From JBFLYN01 sp040756655 (GTDB taxonomy: Bacteria; Bacillota; Sulfobacillia; UBA8153), in the NCBI GenBank assembly GCA_040756655.1, contig JBFLYN010000028.1:1-46269 (forward strand): a stretch of 46,269 nt of DNA, in the 5' to 3' direction. The stretch's first letter is position 1. Each line of letters opens with the position of its first letter. This document shows positions 32,460-40,649 of this stretch, one piece after another. The position numbers and the translations under genes were made by a program. The notes beneath the pieces were generated by a model. It was not told where the DNA came from. It searched no databases and saw nothing but the letters and a program-made list of their open reading frames with translations.

Positions 32460-32555
32460 TCAATCCTGTGACTTGGCATTCTTGAACCCGTATACGGCCA
32501 GTACTGCCAGGCTGGCCACGAGTATGTAGGATATGACGCGGATCACCAGGTCCAC
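32460..32555 (-). CDS. 31-residue single-span membrane peptide
   Basis: This small gene begins at GTG 32555 after GGGGAGGTG and ends at TGA 32460-32462, only 5 bp before a strong terminator. It encodes 31 residues with one hydrophobic helix (VISYILVASLAVLAVYGF) and a charged tail (KNAKSQD). A good ribosome site, a sensible helix and a terminator in place make it a plausible real small membrane protein. No function can be assigned. Its promoter would lie within the following gene-free stretch. Confidence 0.6.
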   Translation of the reverse strand: MDLVIRVISYILVASLAVLAVYGFKNAKSQD

Positions 32556-33125
32556 CTGCACACCTCCCCATGGGCTGCCCCCAGCAGTTTACCGCTCCCC
32601 GGGTCACCGGGTCAACCCTAGCCTGGACCCGGCAGGGCCCAGCCAGGCTCGGGAAGGGCAATCCGGCACCAGCAAGGGCGCCAGGCGTACCCTTGCTTGG
32701 CGGTACTTGTGCTACCTAAACCAGGCGTGACCTGGCTCAGTGTTCGCAAGGCCGTGGCTTTTGGCTGAATTCTGGCGCAGGTGAGCCGTCCAGGAGGCGG
32801 CCGGAGGGCCCTTCCGTTACTTCCAGGCGTGCTCGACTGCGTCTTCTCGGCCATGCCGTCTTGGTTGCCCCAACGCCCGTCAAAGCCGGTACCTGGGGTT
32901 GTAGCCAAGGTGAGTACCCGCCAGCTGGAGGAATGCGGGTTCACGAGCATCAGGCGCCGGTGAGGGCCGACCCCCTCTGCCCTGGGCCTGGGTTCCACGC
33001 CGGCTTTGGCTTCGCTGGCCTGCTGAACACACCTCGTAAGTGTGTTGACAGAGAATTTCCTAGGAGGATAGTAGGCCTGGACTGCCTAATCTACCCAGGA
33101 GAACCCGGTAGTGGAGGCGTGCAAA
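32556..33125. other. 570-bp gap before the activase cassette
   Basis: No convincing gene is present; short open frames lack recognisable domains. The inverted repeat AACACAC-N7-GTGTGTT (33026-33046) overlaps a TTGACA box (33045-33050), with only a weak -10 (TAGTAG, about 33069). This is the likely control region of the activase genes. The rest may contain decayed sequence. Confidence 0.55.
33026..33050 (+). promoter_or_regulatory. Inverted repeat overlapping a -35 box upstream of the activase genes
   Basis: AACACAC and GTGTGTT, separated by 7 bases, end inside TTGACA at 33045-33050. The layout suits an operator for an unknown repressor. The -10 is poor, so the promoter assignment is uncertain. 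Confidence 0.45.
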
Positions 33126-34046
33126 ATGCCCGTCACCGTAGGACTCCCCCGTGCCTTATTCCATTTTACCTGGGGGCCGTTCTGGGAGGTCTTTTTTGCG
33201 CAGCTGGGGGCGGAGGTTGTGGTTTCTCCTCCGACCAACCTGGAGATATTCAACGCCGGCGTACAGGAGACGGTGAGCGAGGCTTGCATGCCCGTGAAGG
33301 TCTTTCACGGGCATGTACGGCAGCTGGCCTCTCGTTGTGACTTCCTATTTGTCCCGCGCATGGTCAACGTTAACCAGAAATCCGTCTTTTGTCCCAAGTT
33401 CCTCGGTCTTCCCGACCTGGTGCGCTTCGGCATGCCCGACCTACCCCAGCTCCTTACCCCTACCCTGGACCTGAGGCGAGGATGGGTAGACACTGGACGG
33501 AGGATGCTGGAGGTGGCCTCCCGGCTGGGCGCCACGCCTGCCCGGGCTGCCCGGGCACTATGGCAAGGCCGGGCAGCCTTGGCGGCCGCCCGGCGCAGGC
33601 TGGCAGAGAGAGCGTCCCAACCGGGCGGGCTCCGCATTGCGGTCCTCGGGTACCCGTACCTGGTGCACGATGCGTTTATGAGCTACGACGTCGTCCACCG
33701 CCTGGATTCCTATGGGGCCAGGGTCCTGACCATAGAAGATTTCCGGGACAGTATCATCGGCCGGGTCAAGGACCGCCTGGGCAAAGCACTGTTTTGGCAC
33801 TATACGGGCCGGGTGGTGGCTGCCGGCTACCAGTGCCTGGAAGGTAGGACCGTGGATGGGATTGTCCACGTCACCGCCTTCGGGTGCGGCCCCGATGCCA
33901 TAGCCGATTCGCTCTTGACCACCGAGGCCAGTTACTACCAGGAGGTACCCTACCTTAACCTTCTGGTGGACGAGTTTACAGGCGAAGCGGGTGCCGTTAC
34001 CCGGTTGGAGGCCTTCGTGGACATGCTGCGGAGGAACCGGTCGTGA
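33126..34046 (+). CDS. Acyl-CoA dehydratase activase-related protein (DUF2229/COG3580)
   Basis: This 306-residue protein resembles the HgdB-like DUF2229 part of the large CoA-dependent activase family. Typical regions are VGLPRALFHFTWGPFWEVFF at the start, SEACMPVKVFHGHV, DFLFVPRMV and CPKFLGLPDLV, FGCGPDAIADSLL near the end. Such proteins probably hold an Fe-S cluster and form a complex with the ATPase encoded two genes downstream. ATG 33126 has GTGGAGG eight bases before it. It overlaps the next gene by 4 bp (GTGA), so the three genes are translationally linked. Confidence 0.82.
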   Translation: MPVTVGLPRALFHFTWGPFWEVFFAQLGAEVVVSPPTNLEIFNAGVQETVSEACMPVKVFHGHVRQLASRCDFLFVPRMVNVNQKSVFCPKFLGLPDLVRFGMPDLPQLLTPTLDLRRGWVDTGRRMLEVASRLGATPARAARALWQGRAALAAARRRLAERASQPGGLRIAVLGYPYLVHDAFMSYDVVHRLDSYGARVLTIEDFRDSIIGRVKDRLGKALFWHYTGRVVAAGYQCLEGRTVDGIVHVTAFGCGPDAIADSLLTTEASYYQEVPYLNLLVDEFTGEAGAVTRLEAFVDMLRRNRS

Positions 34047-35131
34047 GACGCGTGACCTTCCCCTACATGGGCACTTCGGTGTTGGCCTTTACCCGGCTCG
34101 TGGAAGACCTGGGGCACCAACCGGTGCCCCCACCCCGCCCCAGCCGGCGCACTTTAGACCTGGGAGTTAAGTACGCCCCCGAGTTCGCGTGCCTGCCCTT
34201 CAAGATACTTTTGGGCAGCTACTTGGAAGCCCTGGAGGCCGGGGCCACTACCATCGTGACCACCGGGGGCGTCGGGCCGTGCCGGGCCGGGCTATACGGC
34301 GTGGCCCATCGTGAGATCCTCAAGGGCCTGGGACATACGCCCGAGTTCATCGTGTTCGAGCCGGTGATGTCGGGGCCTGGCCTGTTTTGGGCCAATCTCC
34401 GGAAGCTATCGGTGGGCGTTTCTTTGCGTTCACTGGCGTCCATCATCAGGCTGACCTGGGAACGGTTGCTTGCTTTCGACCGTCTCGAGAGCCTTTTGCA
34501 CTACCTGCGTCCCCGGGTACTGGATATCCCTTCCCTGGACCGGACCTACAACCAGGCCCTGGAGGCCGTGGCCGCTGCAACGCACCGGGCCGCCGTGGCC
34601 CTGGCCAGCGAAGAGGGAGTCCGCGCCATGCGCCGAGTGCCCGCCGACCTTGGACGCCGGGTGGTGCGGGTGGGGATCGTAGGTGAGATATACGTGGTGC
34701 TGGAGCCTGCGGCCAATTTGAACATTGAAAGACATCTGGGAGAACTGGGGGCGGAGGTACACCGGTCCATCTTCCTGACCGGCTATGCCCGGGAAAACGC
34801 CATGCGCCCGGGTGGCAACCACGACATCAAGGGACTGGCCCGTGCCTACGTGCCGCAGCTCCTGGGAGGGCACGGCCAGGAGACCATCGGGCATACCGTT
34901 GCCTACGCCCGGGAGGGCGTGGACGGGGTAGTGCAGCTGGCTCCTTTCAGCTGCATACCTGAGATCGTGGCCCGGGGGATCCTCCCCAGGGTCAGTGAAG
35001 ATCACGACATCCCGGTCATATCTTTCTTCCTGGACGAGCAGACCGGGGAGGCGGGCATGCGGACCCGGCTGGAAGCTTTTGTGGACCTGCTGTCGCGCAG
35101 GCAGCACGCGAGGAGGGCTGAGGCCACGTGA
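34043..35131 (+). CDS. CoA-protein activase-related protein (COG3581)
   Basis: This 362-residue protein carries the conserved stretches VTFPYMGTSVLAFTRLVEDLGH, EFACLPFKILLGSYLEALEAGA, TTGGVGPCRAGLYG, GGNHDIKGLARAYVPQLLGGHGQE and APFSCIPEIVARGILPRVSEDHDIPVIS. The invariant Cys residues (ACLPF, GPCRAG, FSCIPE) would be Fe-S ligands, as in the dehydratase beta-like subunits. The role is still biochemically unclear. GTG 34043 overlaps the upstream TGA, and the end overlaps the next gene by 4 bp, so the cassette is coupled throughout. Confidence 0.82.
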   Translation: MRRVTFPYMGTSVLAFTRLVEDLGHQPVPPPRPSRRTLDLGVKYAPEFACLPFKILLGSYLEALEAGATTIVTTGGVGPCRAGLYGVAHREILKGLGHTPEFIVFEPVMSGPGLFWANLRKLSVGVSLRSLASIIRLTWERLLAFDRLESLLHYLRPRVLDIPSLDRTYNQALEAVAAATHRAAVALASEEGVRAMRRVPADLGRRVVRVGIVGEIYVVLEPAANLNIERHLGELGAEVHRSIFLTGYARENAMRPGGNHDIKGLARAYVPQLLGGHGQETIGHTVAYAREGVDGVVQLAPFSCIPEIVARGILPRVSEDHDIPVISFFLDEQTGEAGMRTRLEAFVDLLSRRQHARRAEAT

Positions 35132-36087
35132 AAGCCTATCTGGGCGTGGATGTGGGATCGGTCAGCACCAACCTGGTGCTGATCGACGCCCAAGACGGCA
35201 CCGTCACCCACCGCCTCTACCTGAGGACCCGGGGGCGGCCCATCACGGCAGTCCAGTCCGGCCTGGCCGAACTGGGACGGCTGGTTCCCGACGCGGAAGT
35301 GGTGGGCGCCGGGGCCACCGGCAGCGGGCGGAGGCTGGCCGGTATACTCATCGGTGCGGATGTGGTAAAAAACGAGATTACGGCACACGCCGTGGCGGCC
35401 CTGGATTTTTGCCCGGACGCCCAGACGGTTATCGAAATCGGCGGGCAGGACTCCAAACTCATACTTTTGCGCAAAGCCGTGATCTCTGATTTCAACATGA
35501 ACACCGTCTGCGCTGCCGGCACGGGATCCTTCTTGGACCAGCAGGCTGCCCGGCTGGGGATATCCATTGAGGATTTCGCCAGCGAGGCCCTGAAGGCCAC
35601 CCGCCAGGTGCGCATCGCCGGGCGCTGTGCGGTGTTTGCTGAATCAGACATGATCCACAAGCAGCAGATCGGGCATGCCCTGCCTGACATATTGTACGGC
35701 CTGTGCCAGGCTCTGGTCAGAAACTACCTGAACAACGTGGCCCGGGGGAAGGAACTCCGACCGCCGGTGATCTTCCAGGGCGGAGTGGCAGCCAACCTGG
35801 CCATGCGACGGGCGTTCGAAGAATCGCTGGGCCACCCGGTGCTGGTGCCGCCCGACCACGGGGTGATGGGTGCGGTGGGCGCTGCCATGCTGGCCAGGGA
35901 AGGCATGCCCGCCGGGGCCAGTACGCGCTTTAGGGGTTTTTCCGTGGCGGACGAGGCGTTCACCACCACCGGTTTCAACTGCCACGGCTGTCCCAACGAT
36001 TGCGAGATCGTCGAAGCCCGCTCCAACCAGAAGGTCCTGGCCCGGTGGGGAGGCCGCTGCGAGCGCTGGCAGGCGGTGGCGGGTTAG
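35128..36087 (+). CDS. ATP-dependent acyl-CoA dehydratase activase (HgdC/BadF-BcrAD family)
   Basis: This 319-residue ASKHA-fold ATPase, the energiser of radical 2-hydroxyacyl-CoA dehydratases and benzoyl-CoA-type reductases, shows phosphate loop 1 in YLGVDVGSVSTNLVLID, phosphate loop 2-like EIGGQDSKLI, NTVCAAGTGSFLDQQAARLG and GRCAVFAESDMIHKQQ. Cys in the last two are the ligands of the dimer-bridging [4Fe-4S] cluster. A C-terminal CHGCPNDCEIV/GGRCERW adds four more cysteines. GTG 35128 overlaps the stop of the preceding gene. No dehydratase subunit genes are visible, so the client is likely elsewhere or the three proteins work together. Confidence 0.88.
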   Translation: MKAYLGVDVGSVSTNLVLIDAQDGTVTHRLYLRTRGRPITAVQSGLAELGRLVPDAEVVGAGATGSGRRLAGILIGADVVKNEITAHAVAALDFCPDAQTVIEIGGQDSKLILLRKAVISDFNMNTVCAAGTGSFLDQQAARLGISIEDFASEALKATRQVRIAGRCAVFAESDMIHKQQIGHALPDILYGLCQALVRNYLNNVARGKELRPPVIFQGGVAANLAMRRAFEESLGHPVLVPPDHGVMGAVGAAMLAREGMPAGASTRFRGFSVADEAFTTTGFNCHGCPNDCEIVEARSNQKVLARWGGRCERWQAVAG

Positions 36088-36362
36088 CCCACTGCCGGGC
36101 AGCAATCGCCGAGCAAACAAGCTGCCCGGGAGTGAAGCAGCTGGCAGCAAGAACCTGGCTCAGTAGGCATCAGCGGGTTCTACGGCTAACTCCAGGTACT
36201 TTGCTGCTTTGACCAGGGAGCAATCCAGGGTCCAAAGAACACCTCCACTAGAAGGGATTATAACGCTTTAACGCTAAAGAGGTAATACTTGGTCCATGCC
36301 TTGAGCGCTTGAGCAGTCCACCAATGAGACACACCTGTACCTTACATCCCGGTCGTACAGGA
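36088..36362. other. Gap after the activase cassette
   Basis: About 275 bp without a supported gene. It lies between converging transcripts; TAACGCTTTAACGCTAAAG (about 36262-36280) is a short imperfect direct repeat. No terminator with a T run was found by eye. Confidence 0.4.
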
Positions 36363-37010
36363 CTAGTCCGCGGCCGGGCTGGGTGAGGTGCGCTCGCGCG
36401 CGGAACCAAGGGCCACCGACTGCCATGGGCAGGCTTCCACGCAGAGCAGGCAGCGGATGCATCTGGCATCGGCCGGAAGTGCCTGGGTTCTCGGTTCCAA
36501 CGCCCCGCCCACCGGGCACACTTGCACGCAACGGCGGCAGCGCCGGCAGCCATCGTTGATGGCCAGCTGGGTGGGTGCCAGCTTTGACGCAAGTCCTGCC
36601 AGGGTCCCCCAGGGACACAGCTGGGCGCACCAGGTCCGGGCACCCCACTTCAGCCCCGCGGCCGTGGCCAGTACAAAGGAGGTCCCCATGAGCGCGAAAG
36701 GCAGCCAGCGTCCCAGGAGCCGGGTCTGAAAGAGGTACACGAAGGTGCCGATGAAGGCGGCGGCGAAGACCCAGCTAACCCCCGGCGGAAACCGGCGCCT
36801 AGCGCGGACTCCGGACAGGCGGCCCAGGACGTGGTCGCTCCAAGCACCCATAGGGCAGATCCAGCCACAGAATACGCGCCCAGCCAGGAGCGCGCTGAAG
36901 ATGGCCGCTCCCACCAGTATGAGGTTGAAGGTCCACACCCCCACGGCCAGCAGGATCACGGCCAGGGCTGCTCCGAAAAGCTGTGTTGACGATCTGATTC
37001 GCGAGTACAA
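36363..37010 (-). CDS. NapH/MauN-like 4Fe-4S membrane protein
   Basis: This 215-residue membrane electron-transfer protein starts at TTG 37010 after AGGTGGG (nine bases). Four helices hold two CxxxCP motifs, CGWICPMGAW and CAQLCPWGT, and a C-terminal double ferredoxin region with CRRCRRCVQVCPVGG and CIRCLLCVEACPWQS. Proteins of this type (NapH, NosR-like, MauN) pass electrons from quinol to periplasmic or redox partners; the partner here is unknown. A consensus promoter with a CsoR/CstR-type palindrome overlaps its start site, suggesting control by copper or persulfide. A Cys-rich small gene precedes it on the same strand. Confidence 0.8.
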   Translation of the reverse strand: MYSRIRSSTQLFGAALAVILLAVGVWTFNLILVGAAIFSALLAGRVFCGWICPMGAWSDHVLGRLSGVRARRRFPPGVSWVFAAAFIGTFVYLFQTRLLGRWLPFALMGTSFVLATAAGLKWGARTWCAQLCPWGTLAGLASKLAPTQLAINDGCRRCRRCVQVCPVGGALEPRTQALPADARCIRCLLCVEACPWQSVALGSARERTSPSPAAD

Positions 37011-37035
37011 TTGAGGACACCCACCTTTCTCGCAT

Positions 37036-37089
37036 ATACCCATTACCCCTATGGGTATCAGTATAGCGAAGCCGGGGTGCCCATGTCAA
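37036..37089 (-). promoter_or_regulatory. Promoter with CsoR/CstR-like operator
   Basis: On the minus strand TTGACA (37089-37084), 18 bp, TATACT (37065-37060) forms a promoter. Just after it, ATACCCAT-N7-ATGGGTAT (37036-37058) is a perfect inverted repeat containing TACCC-N4-GGGTA, the layout of CsoR/RcnR/CstR family operators. A repressor bound there would cover the transcription start of the NapH-like gene. Confidence 0.62.
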
Positions 37090-37096
37090 CTGTTGA

Positions 37097-37396
37097 TCAG
37101 GATAGGGCCCGGTGGCCTCGTCTGCCCTCATCGACTCCGGAAAGCATGGTGATGAGCAGCGTCCCCGGGCCTACAAAGTGCGCGTGCCCGGCCGCGCACA
37201 GCCGCTCGGCTCCTTTGCGACTCATCCCCCGTTTCGAACCCAGGACTGACACCACCTCGGTGGTCAGCCCCTTATGCCAGCTCTTGCACGAATCTGCCAG
37301 TTGCCGGGCCCGTTCCCGTCCCAACAAGCTGGGTTCGTAAAAGCAGCTATGGAGACAAGCGCACTGGTGGCAGCTTACCAGCCTTCGTTTGGACAT
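37097..37396 (-). CDS. Small Cys-rich protein, unrecognised
   Basis: This 99-residue protein has a strong ribosome site (GGAGG six bases before ATG 37396). The N-terminus SCHQCACLHSC has a C-x2-C-x-C-x3-C pattern that could bind metal or a cluster; two further Cys occur later (DSCKSW, RLCAAG). The rest is basic (RRL, GSKRG, RKGAERL) and could bind DNA or RNA. No family is recognised. It is 86 bp upstream of the NapH-like gene start on the same strand and its end is next to that gene's promoter. A role as regulator or metal-binding partner is inference only. Confidence 0.5.
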   Translation of the reverse strand: MSKRRLVSCHQCACLHSCFYEPSLLGRERARQLADSCKSWHKGLTTEVVSVLGSKRGMSRKGAERLCAAGHAHFVGPGTLLITMLSGVDEGRRGHRALS

Positions 37397-37482
37397 CCGT
37401 GTCCTCCGGTCACCCGCCTAGTGCAGGTACTGGTGTCTGATTGTAGTATCGACGGCGCGCCGCCAGCTAGTGACCCCTTTTT

Positions 37483-38139
37483 TTACGCGTTGAGATCCTT
37501 TCTCTGCCCGGTGACCATGTAGATCAACCACTCTCCCAGGTTGGTGGCATGGTCGGCCACTCTTTCCAGGTGCTGGGCCACAAACAGAAGGTGTGTGGCC
37601 TGCCGGATGGTCCTGGGGTCTTCCATCATGAACACCAGGAGTTCTCGAAATACCTGGTGGTACAAGGAATCTACGGTGTGATCGGCATCAGCCAGACCCT
37701 GGGCGAGCTCTAAGTCTTCATGAACATAGGCAGTAAGGCTGTCCCGGAGCATGCCCCTGGCCAACTCGGCCATGCGGGGAATATCGATAAGTGGCTTAAT
37801 GTACGCTTCCCCGGCCAGTCGCAGTGCGATGCGGGCGATGTCCACGGCGTGGTCGCCGATGCGCTCCAAGTCGGTGACGATTTTCAGGGCCGTGCCGATG
37901 AACCGGAGGTCTTTGGCCAGCGGCTGCTGCAGGGCCAGGAGTCTCAATGACCTGCCTTCGATCTCCAGCTGCATCTGGTCGATGCCATCATCCCCATTGA
38001 TGACGGCCTGGGCGGCCCGGTTGTCTTGCTTTACCAGCGCCTGCACGGCCCCGGCAATGGCGTTTTCCACCAGGGCTCCCATCTTCAGAATGGCGTTTTG
38101 CAGTTCCTGTAGCTCGACGTGAAATGCCGACCGGCTCAT
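37483..38139 (-). CDS. phoU: Phosphate regulatory protein PhoU
   Basis: This 218-residue cytoplasmic all-helical protein of two PhoU repeats has conserved metal-binding E/D patterns: DRNxxAAQAVI-like NRAAQAVINGDDGIDQMQLEIEGRSLRLLAL, IVTDLERIGDHAVDIARIAL and FVAQHLERVADHATNLGEWLIYMVTG. PhoU inhibits PhoR signalling and Pst transport when phosphate is ample. ATG 38139 lies 22 bp after pstB stop codon (38162-38164), so it is last in the phoPR-pst operon. Confidence 0.93.
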   Translation of the reverse strand: MSRSAFHVELQELQNAILKMGALVENAIAGAVQALVKQDNRAAQAVINGDDGIDQMQLEIEGRSLRLLALQQPLAKDLRFIGTALKIVTDLERIGDHAVDIARIALRLAGEAYIKPLIDIPRMAELARGMLRDSLTAYVHEDLELAQGLADADHTVDSLYHQVFRELLVFMMEDPRTIRQATHLLFVAQHLERVADHATNLGEWLIYMVTGQRKDLNA

Positions 38140-38161
38140 GGTCCTTCCCCTCCTTGTGCAC

Positions 38162-38923
38162 TTATCCGAATCTGCCCGTGATGTAATCCTCAGTTCTTTT
38201 GTCCACCGGGGTGGTAAAGAGCTTGGCGGTGCCGTCCAGCTCGATGAGCCGGCCACCCAGGAAGAAGGCTGTGTAATCGGATATCCTGGCGGCTTGCTGC
38301 AGGTTGTGGGTGACGATGACCACGGTGTATTGCTGCTTTAGGCGGTGGATGAGTTCCTCGAGCTTGGCCGTGGAGATGGGGTCCAAAGACGAGGCCGGTT
38401 CGTCCATGAGCAGCACCTCGGGTTCCACGGCCAGCAGCCGGGCGATGACCAGCCGTTGTTGTTGTCCTCCCGAAAGATCCAGGGCGGGCCGGCCCAAACG
38501 GTCTTTGACCTCATCCCAGAGCGCTGCTGAGCGAAGGCTCCTTTCCACCAGTGCATCCAGGGTAGCCCGGCCCCGGGTACCGTGGACACGCGGCCCGTAG
38601 GCGACGTTGTCATAGACGGACATGGGAAACGGGTTGGGCCGCTGGAATACCATGCCCACTCGCTTGCGGAGCCGTGCCACGTCAACTTCGCGGCCGTAGA
38701 TGTCCTGCCCGTCAAGGAGCACCGCCCCCTTTACCTTCGCACCATCCACCAGATCGTTCATGCGGTTGAGGGTCTTAAGAAACGTGGATTTCCCGCAACC
38801 TGAAGGCCCGATGAGGGCCGTGACCCGGTGGGCCGGGATTTCGAGGCTCACTTCCGATAGAGCCCAGAAGTCATGGTAGGCCACGGAAAGCCCGTCTATG
38901 CTGAACTTGATGGTCTGGACCAT
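38162..38923 (-). CDS. pstB: Phosphate ABC transporter ATP-binding protein PstB
   Basis: This 253-residue ATPase has Walker A GPSGCGKSTFLKTLNRMND, Q-loop VFQRPNPFPMSVYDNVAYG, signature LSGGQQQRLVIARLLAVEP, Walker B LLMDEPASSLDPISTAK and switch THNLQQA. All match PstB closely. ATG 38923 follows GGAGGAAACATGC. It overlaps the pstA gene by 28 bp. It energises phosphate import by PstCA in the membrane. Confidence 0.95.
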   Translation of the reverse strand: MVQTIKFSIDGLSVAYHDFWALSEVSLEIPAHRVTALIGPSGCGKSTFLKTLNRMNDLVDGAKVKGAVLLDGQDIYGREVDVARLRKRVGMVFQRPNPFPMSVYDNVAYGPRVHGTRGRATLDALVERSLRSAALWDEVKDRLGRPALDLSGGQQQRLVIARLLAVEPEVLLMDEPASSLDPISTAKLEELIHRLKQQYTVVIVTHNLQQAARISDYTAFFLGGRLIELDGTAKLFTTPVDKRTEDYITGRFG

Positions 38924-39759
38924 GCATGTTTCCTCCTTCCAGGCACCCGGCGCCTGCCCAGGTAGTTGGTGGCGGCGTTGACCAGGACCACCAGGATCAC
39001 TAGTACACTGCCGGTGGCGTACGCCCGGTCCATGCTGATGCCCTCGGATGCCAGGATGTACAGGTGCACCGCCATGGAGCGTGCCGGGTCGCCCAGACTC
39101 TGGGGGACTCCCAGGGCACTGCCGGCGGTCAGAAGCACTGCGGCAGTTTCGCCCACGGCCCGGCCCACGCTCAGGATCACGCCGGTGGCGATGCCGGGCA
39201 GCGCCGACGGAAGCACCACCCGAGTAACTGTCTGCCACCGGCTGGCACCCAGGGCCAGGCTGCCTTCCCGGTAACGAGCGGGCACTGACTGCAGGGCTTC
39301 TTCCGTAGCCCGGACCATGGTGGGCAGGATCATTAAGGCCAGGGTAAGCCCGCCTGAGAGTACCGACCACCCCATCCCCAGCTTCAACACAAACACAGAA
39401 AACCCAAAAAGCCCGAAGATGATGGAAGGCACCCCCGCCAGCGACTCGGTGGCAAAGCGTATCCCCTGCACCAGCCGCCCACGACGCGCGTATTCGGCCA
39501 GGTAGACAGCGGCTCCGATGGACAGGGGGGAGGCTACGGCCAGTGCCACTGTGGTGAGGTAGGCCGTGGAGATGATGGTGGGGAGAATGCCACCTTCCCG
39601 GCCCATGGAGCGCGGCGCTTCCAGGAGGAAGGCCGGGCTGACATGGGAGAGGCCCGATGCCAGGACCTGCCCAGTAATGGCCAGCATGACGGCTACGGTG
39701 AGGCAGGCGGCGCTACCCAGGGCCACCCGGGCCAGACTTTCTTGACGCCGGCTGTTCAA
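38896..39759 (-). CDS. pstA: Phosphate ABC transporter permease PstA
   Basis: This 287-residue permease has about six helices. Typical PstA stretches are LAVASPLSIGAAVYLAEYARRG, SLAGVPSIIFGLFGFSVFV, MVRATEEALQSVPARYREGSLALGASRWQTVTRVVLPSALPGIATGVILSVGRAVGETAAVLLTAG (the EAA loop) and NAATNYLGRR. TTG 39759 overlaps the pstC stop (TTGA), so the permease pair is coupled. Confidence 0.94.
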   Translation of the reverse strand: MNSRRQESLARVALGSAACLTVAVMLAITGQVLASGLSHVSPAFLLEAPRSMGREGGILPTIISTAYLTTVALAVASPLSIGAAVYLAEYARRGRLVQGIRFATESLAGVPSIIFGLFGFSVFVLKLGMGWSVLSGGLTLALMILPTMVRATEEALQSVPARYREGSLALGASRWQTVTRVVLPSALPGIATGVILSVGRAVGETAAVLLTAGSALGVPQSLGDPARSMAVHLYILASEGISMDRAYATGSVLVILVVLVNAATNYLGRRRVPGRRKHAWSRPSSSA

Positions 39760-40649
39760 CGCTTCTTCCTCCCTCGCGAGCTTGCCCGGGCCAGGAAGTT
39801 CAGGCCCATGATGAAAGCGAATAGGACCATGCCGGTGGCAAACAGCGCCTGCTGGTGATCACCGGCGGCATAACCCATTTCCAGGGCAATATTCCCGGTG
39901 AGGGTGTACACCGGGGAAAGCAGCGAAGAGGGCAGGCGCGCCACGTTGCCGGTGACCATGATCACTGCCATGGTCTCGCCCACGGCGCGACCCATGGCCA
40001 GCACCACTGCGGCCACCAGTCCCGGCTTGGCCGTCGGCACTAGCACGCCCATCATGGTCTGCCAGCGGGTAGCGCCTAAGGCCAGCGACCCTTCCCGGTA
40101 TTCCGGAGGCACCGAGGCAATGGCGTCTTCACCCAGGCTCACCAGGGTGGGAAGGACCATCACTGCCAGCACCATGCCCCCGGCCAAGACCGAAAAGCCC
40201 GGCCCACTGCTCACCCGGCTTACCAGCGGGACCAGGACGGTCAGGCCGTAGAACCCGTAGACCACCGACGGTATGCCGGCCAGGAGCTGGACGGACTGGC
40301 GTACCGGGGCGGCCAGCCGCCGGGGGGCGAACTCCGCCAGGTATACGGCGGTGGCCAGGCCCAGGGGCGTACCCAGGGCCAGAGCACAGGCGGTGACCGC
40401 GGCGGAACCGGCGATCATGGGAAAGATCCCGAAAACACCGTGGTCCGGCCGCCACGTGCTCCCGGTGATGAAAGCCCAGATCCCAGTGCGGGCCAAAAAC
40501 GGGATGCCCGAGCCGGCCACGAAGGCGGTGATGAAGATGATCCCGGCTGCCGAAGCGATGGCGCTCAGAAGGAGCAGAAGCTCGGCGACCCGTTCGGCCG
40601 GACGGCTCACAACCGGGCGCCCCATGGTGCCCAGTGGCTGCCGGTTCAT
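39756..40649 (-). CDS. pstC: Phosphate ABC transporter permease PstC
   Basis: This 297-residue permease has six or so helices, with GIFPMIAGSAAVTACALALGTPLGLATAVYLAEFAP, LAGIPSVVYGFYGLTVLVPLV and SVPPEYREGSLALGATRWQTMMGVLVPTAKPGLVAAVVLAMGRAVGETMAVIMVTGN (EAA loop) typical of PstC. ATG 40649 overlaps the stop of pstS by 4 bp (ATGA), so the whole pst set is translationally linked. Confidence 0.94.
   Translation of the reverse strand: MNRQPLGTMGRPVVSRPAERVAELLLLLSAIASAAGIIFITAFVAGSGIPFLARTGIWAFITGSTWRPDHGVFGIFPMIAGSAAVTACALALGTPLGLATAVYLAEFAPRRLAAPVRQSVQLLAGIPSVVYGFYGLTVLVPLVSRVSSGPGFSVLAGGMVLAVMVLPTLVSLGEDAIASVPPEYREGSLALGATRWQTMMGVLVPTAKPGLVAAVVLAMGRAVGETMAVIMVTGNVARLPSSLLSPVYTLTGNIALEMGYAAGDHQQALFATGMVLFAFIMGLNFLARASSRGRKKR

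Noticed and set aside
32781..32963. 60-residue open frame in the gap before the activase genes
   Set aside because: No ribosome site, domain or conservation signal visible.
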